NCBI RefSeq assembly: GCF_030814715.1
Contig: NZ_JAUSVO010000002.1
Span: 248,001-312,000, forward strand
DNA length: 64,000 bases
Direction: 5' to 3'
From: Kaistia dalseonensis
GTDB taxonomy: Bacteria > Pseudomonadota > Alphaproteobacteria > Rhizobiales > Kaistiaceae
Shown: positions 15,409 through 23,552 of the stretch, in pieces
How the letters are laid out: every line of letters starts with the position of its first letter
Position numbering within the stretch: position 1 is the stretch's first letter
Notes under the pieces: model-generated
The model's database searches: none
What the model saw: the letters and a program-made list of their open reading frames with translations, nothing else
What the model was told of the DNA's origin: nothing
Position numbers and translations under genes: made by a program

Positions 15409-16488
15409 TCAGCTCCTGATCGGGCCGGTGACGCGGCCCCAGAGATCGTTCCAGTCGACCGTCGGCTGCGACTCGATGTTGGTCTTGTAATATTCTTCGA
15501 CATTGTCCTTCGAGATGAGGACGGCCTTGCCGTAGAATTCGCGGTGGTCCGGCGGCTGCGTGGTGGGGTCGAACTTCTTCTCCAGCGCCTGCAGGGCGAT
15601 GGAGAGCCCCATGCCGCCCTGCCAGAACGGGTCGGAGGTGACGGTGGCGGCGAACTCGCCATTGCGGACCGCATCGACGGCCGCCTTGATGCCGTCGACG
15701 CCGACGACCGGAACCTTGCCGGCGAGGCCTTCGGCGCGCAGCGCCTCGAGCGCGCCCGTGCCCATGTCATCATTGGCGGCCCAGATGCCCTTCACCTGGT
15801 CGCCGAAGCGGGTGAGCAGGTTGCCGGTCAGATCATAGGCTTCCGAGGATTTCCAGTTCGCGACCTGGAAATCGAGCAGCTTGATGTCGGGATTGGCGGC
15901 GAGCGCCGCTTCCAGACCCTGCTTGCGCTCGATCGCGGCCGTGTTGGAGATCTGCCCGCCGAGCGCCACGATGCCGCCCGATCCGCCGATCGACTTGAAC
16001 AGGATTTCCGCGATCAGCTTGCCGCTGACCGTGCCGTCGAACTCGATATGCGAGACATAATAGGGGTTGAAGTCGCGCGGATGGAGATCGGCCGGCTTGT
16101 TCCACTGCGTGACGACATAGGCGCCCGCCTTGGCGCAGGCTTCGACGATCGGGCGCGCATCCGGCGTATCGTTCGGGTCGGAATTCAGCACCATGTTGCC
16201 GCCGGTCTTGGCGAGCAGGGCCTTGATGTCGGCAATGCCCTTCTCGCTATTGCCTTCCGAAACCAGCGTCACATGATCGAGGCCGACAGACTTGGCGAAG
16301 GCCTCGGCGCCGGATTTCCAGACCGCGTGATAGGGGTTCGACAGCGAGCGAATGGACGTGACGAGCGTCGGCTTGTCGGCTGCAAACAGCGTCTTCGGCA
16401 GCGCGGCGACCGTTGCGCCGGCGGCGATGGTCGTCAGGAACGACCTGCGATTCATGGCGCCGAAGCGCGATTTCGTTATGCGATCCAT
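15409..16488 (-). CDS. Periplasmic sugar-binding protein (RbsB-like) of ribose-type ABC importer
   Basis: The 359-residue protein is a periplasmic-binding-protein-like domain 4 member (Peripla_BP_4). The N-terminus has a twin-arginine pattern (MNRRSFLTTIAAG) and a hydrophobic stretch ending in LFAADKP, so Tat export is likely; an in-frame ATG at MNRRS could also be the start. The body contains the family features KALLAKTGGNMVLNSDPN and GIWAANDDMGTGALEAL. It is the first gene of the importer operon (permease, ATPase and permease follow). The divergent promoter region upstream carries a TTGTACGACAA site. Confidence 0.9.
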   Translation of the reverse strand: MDRITKSRFGAMNRRSFLTTIAAGATVAALPKTLFAADKPTLVTSIRSLSNPYHAVWKSGAEAFAKSVGLDHVTLVSEGNSEKGIADIKALLAKTGGNMVLNSDPNDTPDARPIVEACAKAGAYVVTQWNKPADLHPRDFNPYYVSHIEFDGTVSGKLIAEILFKSIGGSGGIVALGGQISNTAAIERKQGLEAALAANPDIKLLDFQVANWKSSEAYDLTGNLLTRFGDQVKGIWAANDDMGTGALEALRAEGLAGKVPVVGVDGIKAAVDAVRNGEFAATVTSDPFWQGGMGLSIALQALEKKFDPTTQPPDHREFYGKAVLISKDNVEEYYKTNIESQPTVDWNDLWGRVTGPIRS

Positions 16489-16573
16489 TCGTTACCCTCC
16501 CAATGAATGATGCAAGCACGGATGCCGCCCGTTCTCCCCGGCATCTGAACTCCGAAGTGGCTCGTATCGTTAT

Positions 16574-16584
16574 TTGTACGACAA
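16574..16584. promoter_or_regulatory. Candidate FadR-type operator TTGTACGACAA in divergent promoter region
   Basis: TTGT-ACG-ACAA has perfect 4-base arms and matches the FadR-subfamily consensus TnGTnnnACnA. It lies 86 bp upstream of the sugar-binding-protein gene and 120 bp upstream of the GMC oxidoreductase gene, where it could control both. Confidence 0.5.
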
Positions 16585-16703
16585 CCCTTCAAGAAGCTCA
16601 CCATATGCATACTCTTGACCGTCGGCAAGGGGCTTGCGAATGTGCGGGCGAAATGACGGCGGAGATGGCGGAACAGCCCTCCTGCGGTTTGGGAGGGAGA
16701 ACC

Positions 16704-18296
16704 ATGCCGGACTACATCATCATCGGCGGAGGGTCGGCCGGTTGCGTGCTCGCGGCCCGCCTCACCGAGGATCCCGCGATCTCGGTCGTGCTGCTGGAGG
16801 CGGGGCCACGCGATACCAACCCCTACATCCATGTGCCGGTCGGCTTCTTCAAGATGACCGCGGGCCCGCTGATCTGGGGCTACGAGACCGAGCCGGGGCA
16901 GGAGATCGTCGGGCGGCGGATGGTCTATCCTCAGGCCCGCGTTCTCGGCGGCGGATCGTCGATCAACGCCCAGGTCTTCACGCGCGGCTGCCCGGAAGAT
17001 TACGACACCTGGCGCGACGCGGAAGGCTGCGCCGGCTGGGGCTATGGCGACGTGTCGTCCTATTTCCGAAAGTCCGAGGGCAACGACACCTTTGGCGGGG
17101 AACATCACGGCAATGACGGGCCGCTCGGTGTCAGCGCGCCGGCGCCGCATCCGCTGACGCGTGTCTTCGTGCGCGCGGCGCAGGAGGCGGGCCTGCCCTT
17201 CAATGCCGATTTCAATGCGGGCAGACAGGCCGGTGCCGGCTTCTACCAGTCGACCACGCGTGCCGGCCGACGCAGCAGCACCGCCGTCGGCTATCTGCGC
17301 CCCGCCGCCGGCCGCCCCAACCTGACGGTCCGGACGGGGGTTCTCGTGAACCGGATCGTGATCGAATCAGGCCGCGCCATCGGCGTCGAGATCATCGATC
17401 AGGGCCGCCCGGTCATATTGCGCGCCGAGCGCGAAGTGGTGGTCACATCAGGCGCGATCGGCTCGCCGAAGCTCCTGATGCTCTCCGGCATCGGGCCGGC
17501 CGACCATCTGCGCGGCCTCGGCATCGACGTCGTGCGCGACCTGCCGCAGGTCGGGCAGAACCTGCAGGACCATATGGACGTGGATGTTCTCGCCGAGCTC
17601 TCGGGCTCCTTCGGCATCGATCGCTACAAGAAGCGCCGCTGGCAGGCGGTGGCGGCGCTCGAATATCTCATGTTCCGCAAGGGACCCGTCGCCTCGAACA
17701 TCGTCGAGGCCGGCGGCTTCTGGTGGGGCGATCGCAGCGAGGCGACGCCTGACATCCAGTTTCACTTTCTCCCGGGGGCCGGTCTCGAAGAGGGCATCGG
17801 CAGCGTGCCGGGCGGCCATGGCTGCACGCTGAATTCCTATCATGTGCGGCCGCGCTCACGCGGCACGGTCACGCTGCGGACGGCCGATCCGCGCATGGCG
17901 CCGGCGATCGATCCGAACGCCTTCTCCGATCCCTACGATCTGGAGCGGGCCGTCGACGGCATCGAGATGAGCCAGCATATCCTGTCGCAACCCGCCTTCA
18001 GGCCGTTCGTGCGGCGCCTTCACCTGCCGGACGACACGGTGCGCACGCGCAGCGACTATGCCGCCTTTGCACGCGAACATGCACGGTCGGCCTATCACCC
18101 GGTCGGGACGTGCCGGATGGGCGGGGATGCGGAGAGTGTCGTCGACCCCACTCTCAAGCTGCGCGGCATAGAGGGGCTTCGCGTCTGCGACAGCTCGGTC
18201 ATGCCGCGGTTGATATCGTCCAACACCAATGCAGCGACGATCATGATCGCGGAGAAGGCGGCGGATCTCATCAAGGGCGTCGCACCGGCGGCCTGA
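16704..18296 (+). CDS. GMC family FAD-dependent oxidoreductase (choline dehydrogenase-like)
   Basis: The 530-residue flavoprotein begins at MPDYIIIGGGSAGCVLA, after a GGGAGGGAG ribosome site; the long open frame upstream is not coding. It shows the ADP-binding motif GGGSAG, the GMC signatures ARVLGGGSSINAQ and GAIGSPKLLMLSGIGP, and the catalytic histidine region YHPVGTCRMG. GMC enzymes oxidise alcohols or sugars. The substrate is not predictable here. It is divergent from the sugar importer, shares its putative operator, and converges on uronate dehydrogenase, so a role in carbohydrate oxidation is plausible. Confidence 0.9.
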   Translation: MPDYIIIGGGSAGCVLAARLTEDPAISVVLLEAGPRDTNPYIHVPVGFFKMTAGPLIWGYETEPGQEIVGRRMVYPQARVLGGGSSINAQVFTRGCPEDYDTWRDAEGCAGWGYGDVSSYFRKSEGNDTFGGEHHGNDGPLGVSAPAPHPLTRVFVRAAQEAGLPFNADFNAGRQAGAGFYQSTTRAGRRSSTAVGYLRPAAGRPNLTVRTGVLVNRIVIESGRAIGVEIIDQGRPVILRAEREVVVTSGAIGSPKLLMLSGIGPADHLRGLGIDVVRDLPQVGQNLQDHMDVDVLAELSGSFGIDRYKKRRWQAVAALEYLMFRKGPVASNIVEAGGFWWGDRSEATPDIQFHFLPGAGLEEGIGSVPGGHGCTLNSYHVRPRSRGTVTLRTADPRMAPAIDPNAFSDPYDLERAVDGIEMSQHILSQPAFRPFVRRLHLPDDTVRTRSDYAAFAREHARSAYHPVGTCRMGGDAESVVDPTLKLRGIEGLRVCDSSVMPRLISSNTNAATIMIAEKAADLIKGVAPAA

Positions 18297-18304
18297 TAGC
18301 TGTC

Positions 18305-18334
18305 GAGCCGGCCGGCTGTGGCGCCTGCCGGCTC
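18305..18334. terminator. Inverted repeat between convergent GMC oxidoreductase and uronate dehydrogenase genes
   Basis: GAGCCGGC and GCCGGCTC pair across a 14-base loop in the 36-bp gap between the two gene ends. It could stop transcription in both directions; there is no U-tract. Confidence 0.45.
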
Positions 18335-19178
18335 AATCGTCGCTGAACATGGCCGGTGGCGGGAAATCGGTGCGGCTATAATCGACCACGACGAACTTGC
18401 CGCCTTGATAGCGCTCGACCACGGGATCGGCCGTCACCTTGCCGGCCACCCGCTCGGCCTGATCGTCGGAGCTGTCGCGCGGCATCCAGCCGATCTTCGC
18501 CCGCGCATCGTGCCGCCAGAAGCTGCGGCTGTTGTTGGACGCGCCCCAGATGACCGAGCAATCGACCCGCTCGGCGGCGGCGCAGCGCTGGATCAGCCGC
18601 ACGAAATCATCATGCGAGATCCAGGTCGAGAGGATTCGCTCGTCGCTCACCTCCGGCAGCACCGAGCCGATGCGGATCAGCACGCTCTCCACCGCGTGCT
18701 TGTCCCAATAGAGCCGGGCCAGCATTTCGCCATAGGCTTTCGAGAGGCCGTAATAGCCGTCCGGCCTAAGCGGGCAGTCCTGGTCGAGGATTGCTGACCG
18801 CTCATAGAGGCCGACGGCATGCACCGAGGACGGGAAGACCACCCGCGCCTTCTGCCGTCGCGCCGCTTCGTAGATGTGGTAGCTGCCGCGCAGATTGGCG
18901 CCGAGAACGGCCTCGAATGATTGCTCGGTCGAGACGCCGCCGAAATGCAGGATCAACCCGCAACCCTCGGCAAGGCGGTGCACGGCCTCCTGATCCTGCA
19001 GATCGATCGTCTCGAAGGTTGCCCCGGGCGGGAGCGGAAACGGCAGCGGCGCAAGATCGGTCAGCCGCAGCGGCCAGCCGAGGGCCGCGAGCCGATGCGC
19101 CAGCAGCCGGCCGATCGTGCCGGCCGCACCCGTCAACAGAACCGGTCGGTCGGATAGGGCCACGTCCTGTCCTTTCAT
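18333..19178 (-). CDS. udh: Uronate dehydrogenase
   Basis: The 281-residue NAD-dependent SDR-type enzyme has TGAAGTIGR (16-24) and the catalytic YxxxK (Y143, K147 in YGLSK). It also has the family-typical LHFGGVSTEQSFE and SSVHAVGLY. Uronate dehydrogenase (EC 1.1.1.203) oxidises D-galacturonate or D-glucuronate to the aldaro-lactone, the first step of the oxidative hexuronate pathway. The gene lies 109 bp downstream of the 5-dehydro-4-deoxyglucarate dehydratase gene in the same direction, a later step of the same route, which strengthens the call. Confidence 0.88.
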   Translation of the reverse strand: MKGQDVALSDRPVLLTGAAGTIGRLLAHRLAALGWPLRLTDLAPLPFPLPPGATFETIDLQDQEAVHRLAEGCGLILHFGGVSTEQSFEAVLGANLRGSYHIYEAARRQKARVVFPSSVHAVGLYERSAILDQDCPLRPDGYYGLSKAYGEMLARLYWDKHAVESVLIRIGSVLPEVSDERILSTWISHDDFVRLIQRCAAAERVDCSVIWGASNNSRSFWRHDARAKIGWMPRDSSDDQAERVAGKVTADPVVERYQGGKFVVVDYSRTDFPPPAMFSDD

Positions 19179-19287
19179 GCTCGATGATCATCGTGGCGGC
19201 AGGACTCGCGGAGGTGCCTCGCGGTCAGACGTCATCACGCCTCTCCGGAAGAGAGCCATCCGTCCGCAATGCGGGCTGCCAGCGGCT

Positions 19288-20220
19288 TCACGCCATCTCG
19301 GCGACCGGCATGCCGCAAGACCGCATCAACGCCATCAGCCGGCTTTCCTCGTCGGCGGTCAGGTCGAGAAGCGGCAGCCTGACCGGGCCGCAATCGATCC
19401 CCGCGAGGCGCGCACCCGCCTTGACGATCGAGACGGCATAGCCGGCCCGCCGATTGCGAATGGCGAGATAGGGCAGGAAGAAGCTGCGGATCAGGCCGTC
19501 GATTTCCGACGAGCGGCCGGCATGGAGCGCGTTGTAGAAGCTGAGCGCCAGCTCCGGCGCGAAATTATAGATCGCCGACGAATAGGTCGTCATGCCGATC
19601 GCTGCCGCGGCCGTGGCATGGACCTCGGCCGTCGGCATGCCGCCGATGAAGATCAGGTGATCGCCCATCTCCGCGCGCAACCCCGTCAGGAGCTCGATAT
19701 CGCCGACGCCGTCCTTGAGGCCGATGAGGTTCGGGCACTCCTCGGCGAGGCGGGCCAGCGTTTCCGGGGTCAGGATCGCATTGTCGCGATTATAGGCGAT
19801 CACGCCGATATCGACCGACCGGCAGATCGTCGCCAGATGCTGGCGCAGGCCATCCTGCTCCGACTTGATCAGATAGGGCGGCAACACCAGCAGCCCGTCC
19901 GCACCATTGGCCTCGGCCGCCTTGGCGAATTCCACCGCCATCTTCGTGCCGTAGCCAACACCGGCGAGCAGCGGAACATGGGCCGGAACCTCGTCGGCCG
20001 CCGCCCGCACGACACGGCGATATTCATCGAGCGTGAGCGAGAAGAACTCGCCCGTGCCGCCCGCCGCGAACAGACCGGCGGCCCCGGCTGAACCCTGGCT
20101 CGCGACATGCGCGCGATAGCCCGCCTCGTTGAAGGCGCCGGATCCGTCGAAAAAGGTGAGCGGGAAGGACAGGAGGCCCTTGGCGAGGGATGTCGTCAGT
20201 TCGGCGGGCGAGAACGTCAA
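19288..20220 (-). CDS. kdgD: 5-dehydro-4-deoxyglucarate dehydratase (DHDPS/NAL superfamily)
   Basis: The best start is a TTG at 20220 with GGAG eight bases upstream, giving 310 residues; the open frame beyond it is non-homologous. The DHDPS-fold signatures are present: GTGE (55-58), the catalytic tyrosine Y143 (GVIAYNRDNA) and Schiff-base lysine K169 (NLIGLKDG). The protein resembles KdgD, which dehydrates and decarboxylates 5-dehydro-4-deoxy-D-glucarate to 2-oxoglutarate semialdehyde. It is paired with uronate dehydrogenase, and a UxaA/GarD-family dehydratase that could make its substrate lies at 46535-48070. Confidence 0.88.
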   Translation of the reverse strand: MTFSPAELTTSLAKGLLSFPLTFFDGSGAFNEAGYRAHVASQGSAGAAGLFAAGGTGEFFSLTLDEYRRVVRAAADEVPAHVPLLAGVGYGTKMAVEFAKAAEANGADGLLVLPPYLIKSEQDGLRQHLATICRSVDIGVIAYNRDNAILTPETLARLAEECPNLIGLKDGVGDIELLTGLRAEMGDHLIFIGGMPTAEVHATAAAAIGMTTYSSAIYNFAPELALSFYNALHAGRSSEIDGLIRSFFLPYLAIRNRRAGYAVSIVKAGARLAGIDCGPVRLPLLDLTADEESRLMALMRSCGMPVAEMA

Positions 20221-20326
20221 GTCGAATACTCCGTGTCTGAACCCGGCCGGCCTGACAGGCCGGAAACGCCGGTGATGGTGGTCGGGCCGAGCCCGGCGGG
20301 CCGTCGACGTCTTTTGTGCGGTTACA

Positions 20327-20350
20327 TTGTTATATGACAAGTTATGTGTC
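20327..20350. promoter_or_regulatory. Candidate FadR-type operator in kdgD / aldo-keto reductase divergent region
   Basis: TTGTTATATGACAA (20327-20340) is a near-perfect palindrome, followed directly by GTTATGTGTCAA. On the minus strand it contains TTGTCATATAA. The CAAGTTATGT segment (20338-20347) is identical to one upstream of the D-lactate dehydrogenase operon (11172-11181, minus). Confidence 0.5.
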
Positions 20351-20462
20351 AATGCTCATTCGAAGCCGGGGCCGGAACGCGGATTTTCGGCAGCAAACCG
20401 GGCGCGGGCGCGCAGTGCGCGCGGTCGTGCCACGACGAGATTCCAAGCACTGGGAAGGAAAA

Positions 20463-21497
20463 ATGGCAGAGATCGAGCTCAGGACCGTCGCGAAGAACGG
20501 TCTCAAAGTGACAACCATCGGCCTCGGCGGCACCGGCCTCGGCAATATGTACCGCGCCGTCGACACGGAGGCGGCGATCGGCACGGTGCATGCGGCCTAT
20601 GAGAACGGGATCCGCTATTTCGACACGGCGCCGGTCTATGGCTTCGGCGTCAGCGAGACGCGGCTCGGGCTCGCGATCCAATTCCTGCCGCGCGCCGATA
20701 TCGTGATCTCGTCCAAGATCGGCTACGACCTCGTCCCGATCGCGCCGGACGAATTGAAGCCGACACTCTGGGAGCAGCCCGGCTCCTACCGCGCCGAATT
20801 CGACTATTCCCGCGATGCCGTGATGCGCTCGCTGGAGGGCACGCTGAAGCGCCTCGGCACCGACTATGTCGACATGGTCTCGATCCACGATCCCGACGAG
20901 GCGCTGCATTTCCAGCCCGGCGAGGACCCGTTCGCGCGGAGCCGCTTCCGCGAGGCGATGGATGGCGCCTATCCCGCGCTCGACGCGCTGCGCTCGCAGG
21001 GCGTCATCAAGGCCGTCGGCGTCGGCATCAACCAATGGCAGATGCTGTCGGACTTCGTAGTGGCGGGAACCTTCGACTATTTCCTGCTCGCCGGTCGCTA
21101 CACGCTGCTGGAACAGGAACCGCTCGCGACCCTGCTGCCACTCTGCGAGCAGCGCGGCACGAAGATCATCATCGGCGGCCCCTATAATTCGGGCATATTG
21201 GCGACCGGCGCCGTCGCAGGCGCGACCTTCAACACACGGCTCGCGCCGGAGCCGGTCCTGGAGCGCGTCCGCCGCATCGAGGCAATCTGCGCCGACCACA
21301 AGGTCTCCCTGCCCGCCGCCGCCCTGCAATTTCCGCTCGGGCATCCCGCCGTCGCAAGCGTTATTCCCGGCGCCCGCTCGGTCGGCGAACTGAAGCAGAA
21401 TCTCGGCTATCTGCGGCAGCCCATCCCGCCGGCACTCTGGACGGATTTGCGGCAGGCCGGCCTGATCGACCCGGCGGCGCCGCTCCCCGCATCGTGA
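20463..21497 (+). CDS. Aldo/keto reductase, probable L-fucose (D-threo-aldose) 1-dehydrogenase
   Basis: The 344-residue product starts at MAEIELRT after GGAAGGA. The AKR tetrad is visible: the aspartate and tyrosine in FDTAPVYGFGVSE, the lysine in VISSKIGYD and the histidine in VSIHDPDE. The sequence is of the D-threo-aldose 1-dehydrogenase / pyridoxal 4-dehydrogenase subgroup, which oxidises L-fucose and related aldoses to lactones with NAD(P). This would provide the first step of the L-fucose route whose lower enzymes lie at 7215-8837. It is transcribed divergently from kdgD and shares a candidate operator with it. Confidence 0.83.
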   Translation: MAEIELRTVAKNGLKVTTIGLGGTGLGNMYRAVDTEAAIGTVHAAYENGIRYFDTAPVYGFGVSETRLGLAIQFLPRADIVISSKIGYDLVPIAPDELKPTLWEQPGSYRAEFDYSRDAVMRSLEGTLKRLGTDYVDMVSIHDPDEALHFQPGEDPFARSRFREAMDGAYPALDALRSQGVIKAVGVGINQWQMLSDFVVAGTFDYFLLAGRYTLLEQEPLATLLPLCEQRGTKIIIGGPYNSGILATGAVAGATFNTRLAPEPVLERVRRIEAICADHKVSLPAAALQFPLGHPAVASVIPGARSVGELKQNLGYLRQPIPPALWTDLRQAGLIDPAAPLPAS

Positions 21498-21504
21498 CCC
21501 CTCG

Positions 21505-21534
21505 CGGCCCGGCGGCGACGTTTCCACCGGGCCG
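21505..21534 (+). terminator. Inverted repeat downstream of aldo/keto reductase gene
   Basis: CGGCCCGG and CCGGGCCG pair across a 14-base loop, starting 8 bp after the stop at 21497. No U-run follows, so this may be a processing or weak termination hairpin. Confidence 0.45.
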
Positions 21535-21713
21535 GCACAAGGCGTCATCAAATCATCATGGGCAGTGCCTAAGCCCCTGTGCCAGCGCGCTTCGCGGCAC
21601 AGGATGCGAGTGCGTCCGGCAGGCGAGATGCCGGGCGCAGCTTGGCCTGCGGCCGGGGGTACGCCAAGATCGGCGATGCCGATCGAAAGTTCCCCTCTCT
21701 CCCCAGAGCCGCC

Positions 21714-22844
21714 ATGCAGCCCTCAGCCGACGCCCTGAATATCGTCCTCGACGATCGCACCATCTTCGGAACCGTAACCCTCGACGGTGACAGGATCGGG
21801 CGGGTCGAGAGTATGGGGGACGGAGCGCGGGAGGGCGCGGATTATCTCCTGCCCGGTCTCATCGATATCCACACCGACAATATCGAGCATCATTTCATGC
21901 CGCGTCCCGGCGTGAAATGGCCGGCGACGCTGGCGGCCGTGCTGGCACATGACTGGCAGATGCTCGGCGCCGGCGTCACCACCGTGCTCGATTCGCTTTC
22001 GATCGGTGATTATGACAGCCGCGGACTGCGCACCGCCATGCTCGACGCCGCCATCGGTGGCTTGACCGAGGCGCGCACGGCGGGCCTCCTCAAGGCCGAT
22101 CACTATTTCCATTTCCGCTGCGAACTCTCCGATCCTGCTCTGCTCGGCATCGTCGAGCGCCATGTCGACAATCCGGGCCTGCGCCTGATGAGCCTGATGG
22201 ATCACACGCCCGGCCAGCGGCAATGGCACGACATGGCGCTCTATCGCGAATATCGGCGCAAGAAGAACGCCCGCGTCTGGAGCGACGAGGAATTCGCGCT
22301 TTATCTGGCGGAGCGACGTGCCCATCAGCAACTCCACGTACCGCCGAGCCGCGCCGTGATCAGCCGGGCCGCCTTGGAGCGCGGCATTTCTCTCGCCAGC
22401 CATGACGACACCACCCTCGACGATGTCGAGACGGCGCATGCCGACGGCATCGTTATCAGCGAGTTCCCGACCACGCTCGCCGCCGCCGAACGGGCGCGCG
22501 CGCTCGGCATGCAGGTCGTGATGGGGTCGCCCAACATCGTGCTGGGCGGCTCGCATTCGGGCAATGCCAGCGCGACCGACCTCGCCGATGCCGGGCTGCT
22601 CGATATATTGACCTCGGACTATGTGCCGGCGAGCCTCTTGCACGCGCCCTTCATTCTGGCCGCGCGCGGCCGGCCGCTGCACGACACGATCGCGATGGTC
22701 TCGGCGAAACCCGCCGATGCGATCGGCCTTCCCGACCGCGGCCGCATCGCACCGGGCCTGCGCGCCGATCTGCTGCGCGTGACGCTGGTCGGCGGTGTTC
22801 CCGTCATTCGCGGGATCTGGGTCGCCGGACGACGCTATCTCTAG
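21714..22844 (+). CDS. phnM: PhnM family alpha-D-ribose 1-methylphosphonate 5-triphosphate diphosphatase (orphan)
   Basis: The 376-residue amidohydrolase-fold protein shows typical PhnM features: LLPGLIDIHTDNIEHH near the N-terminus, the GVTTVLDSLSIGD segment, SLMDHTPGQRQ, SHDDTTLDDVE and a C-terminal PGLRADLLRV. PhnM removes diphosphate from ribose-1-methylphosphonate triphosphate in C-P lyase metabolism. The gene is intact, but no other phn gene is within this window: it stands between an aldo-keto reductase and the convergent kdpE, 12 bp away. The other phn genes may be elsewhere or the protein may have another role. The frame upstream of 21714 is non-coding. Confidence 0.9.
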   Translation: MQPSADALNIVLDDRTIFGTVTLDGDRIGRVESMGDGAREGADYLLPGLIDIHTDNIEHHFMPRPGVKWPATLAAVLAHDWQMLGAGVTTVLDSLSIGDYDSRGLRTAMLDAAIGGLTEARTAGLLKADHYFHFRCELSDPALLGIVERHVDNPGLRLMSLMDHTPGQRQWHDMALYREYRRKKNARVWSDEEFALYLAERRAHQQLHVPPSRAVISRAALERGISLASHDDTTLDDVETAHADGIVISEFPTTLAAAERARALGMQVVMGSPNIVLGGSHSGNASATDLADAGLLDILTSDYVPASLLHAPFILAARGRPLHDTIAMVSAKPADAIGLPDRGRIAPGLRADLLRVTLVGGVPVIRGIWVAGRRYL

Positions 22845-22856
22845 ATCCGAATCCGG

Positions 22857-23552
22857 CTAACGATCCGCCTCGCGAAGTCTGTAGCCGACTCCGGTTTCGG
22901 TGCGGATATAATGTGGCTGCTCGGGGTTGTCCTCGAGCTTCTGCCTGAGTTGGCGGACATAGACGCGCAGATATTGCGGGTCCTGCGCATTGCCCCAGAC
23001 CTCGTGCAGCAGATGGCGGTGCGTCAGAACCTTGCCGGCATGCTGCACCAGGGCGCGCAGGATTTCATATTCCTTCGGCGAGAGCTTCACCTCCTGCCCG
23101 CGCAGCCTGACGATCCGGCGCACCAGATCGACCGAGAGATCGCCGCTGACGAAGAGCGGCTTTTCGCCCTGCTGCTGCAGTCGATGGCGCAGCGCCACGC
23201 GGAGCCGCGCGATCAGTTCGTTGATGCCGAACGGCTTCGTCACATAATCGTCGGCACCGAGATCGAGCGCTTCGACGATGCCCGTCTCGTCGGTGCGGCT
23301 GGAGAGGATCACAACCGGGATCACGAGGCCTGCGGCGCGCCATTCGATGAGCAGGTCGCGGCCGCTGCCATCGGGCAGGCCGAGATCGAGGATGACGAGA
23401 TCGGGCGCGTCGCGGACGACAGCGGTCCGCGCCTCCGCGAGCGTCGCCGCCTCGACAATCTCATAACCCTGCGTCGAAAGCCCGGCGCGCAGCAGCCGGC
23501 GGATCGCCGGCTCGTCGTCAACCACGAGGATCCTGGCGACCGGCGCGTTCAT
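22857..23552 (-). CDS. kdpE: KdpE response regulator
   Basis: The 231-residue OmpR/PhoB-type regulator has an N-terminal receiver domain with D12/D13 and the phosphoacceptor D56 (VILDLGLPDG). It ends in a winged-helix DNA-binding domain with LSPKEYEILRALVQHAGKV. The order after kdpD and the ATGA overlap with the kdpD stop identify it as KdpE, which activates kdpFABC when potassium is low. It is the last gene of the kdp cluster and converges with phnM. Confidence 0.95.
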   Translation of the reverse strand: MNAPVARILVVDDEPAIRRLLRAGLSTQGYEIVEAATLAEARTAVVRDAPDLVILDLGLPDGSGRDLLIEWRAAGLVIPVVILSSRTDETGIVEALDLGADDYVTKPFGINELIARLRVALRHRLQQQGEKPLFVSGDLSVDLVRRIVRLRGQEVKLSPKEYEILRALVQHAGKVLTHRHLLHEVWGNAQDPQYLRVYVRQLRQKLEDNPEQPHYIRTETGVGYRLREADR

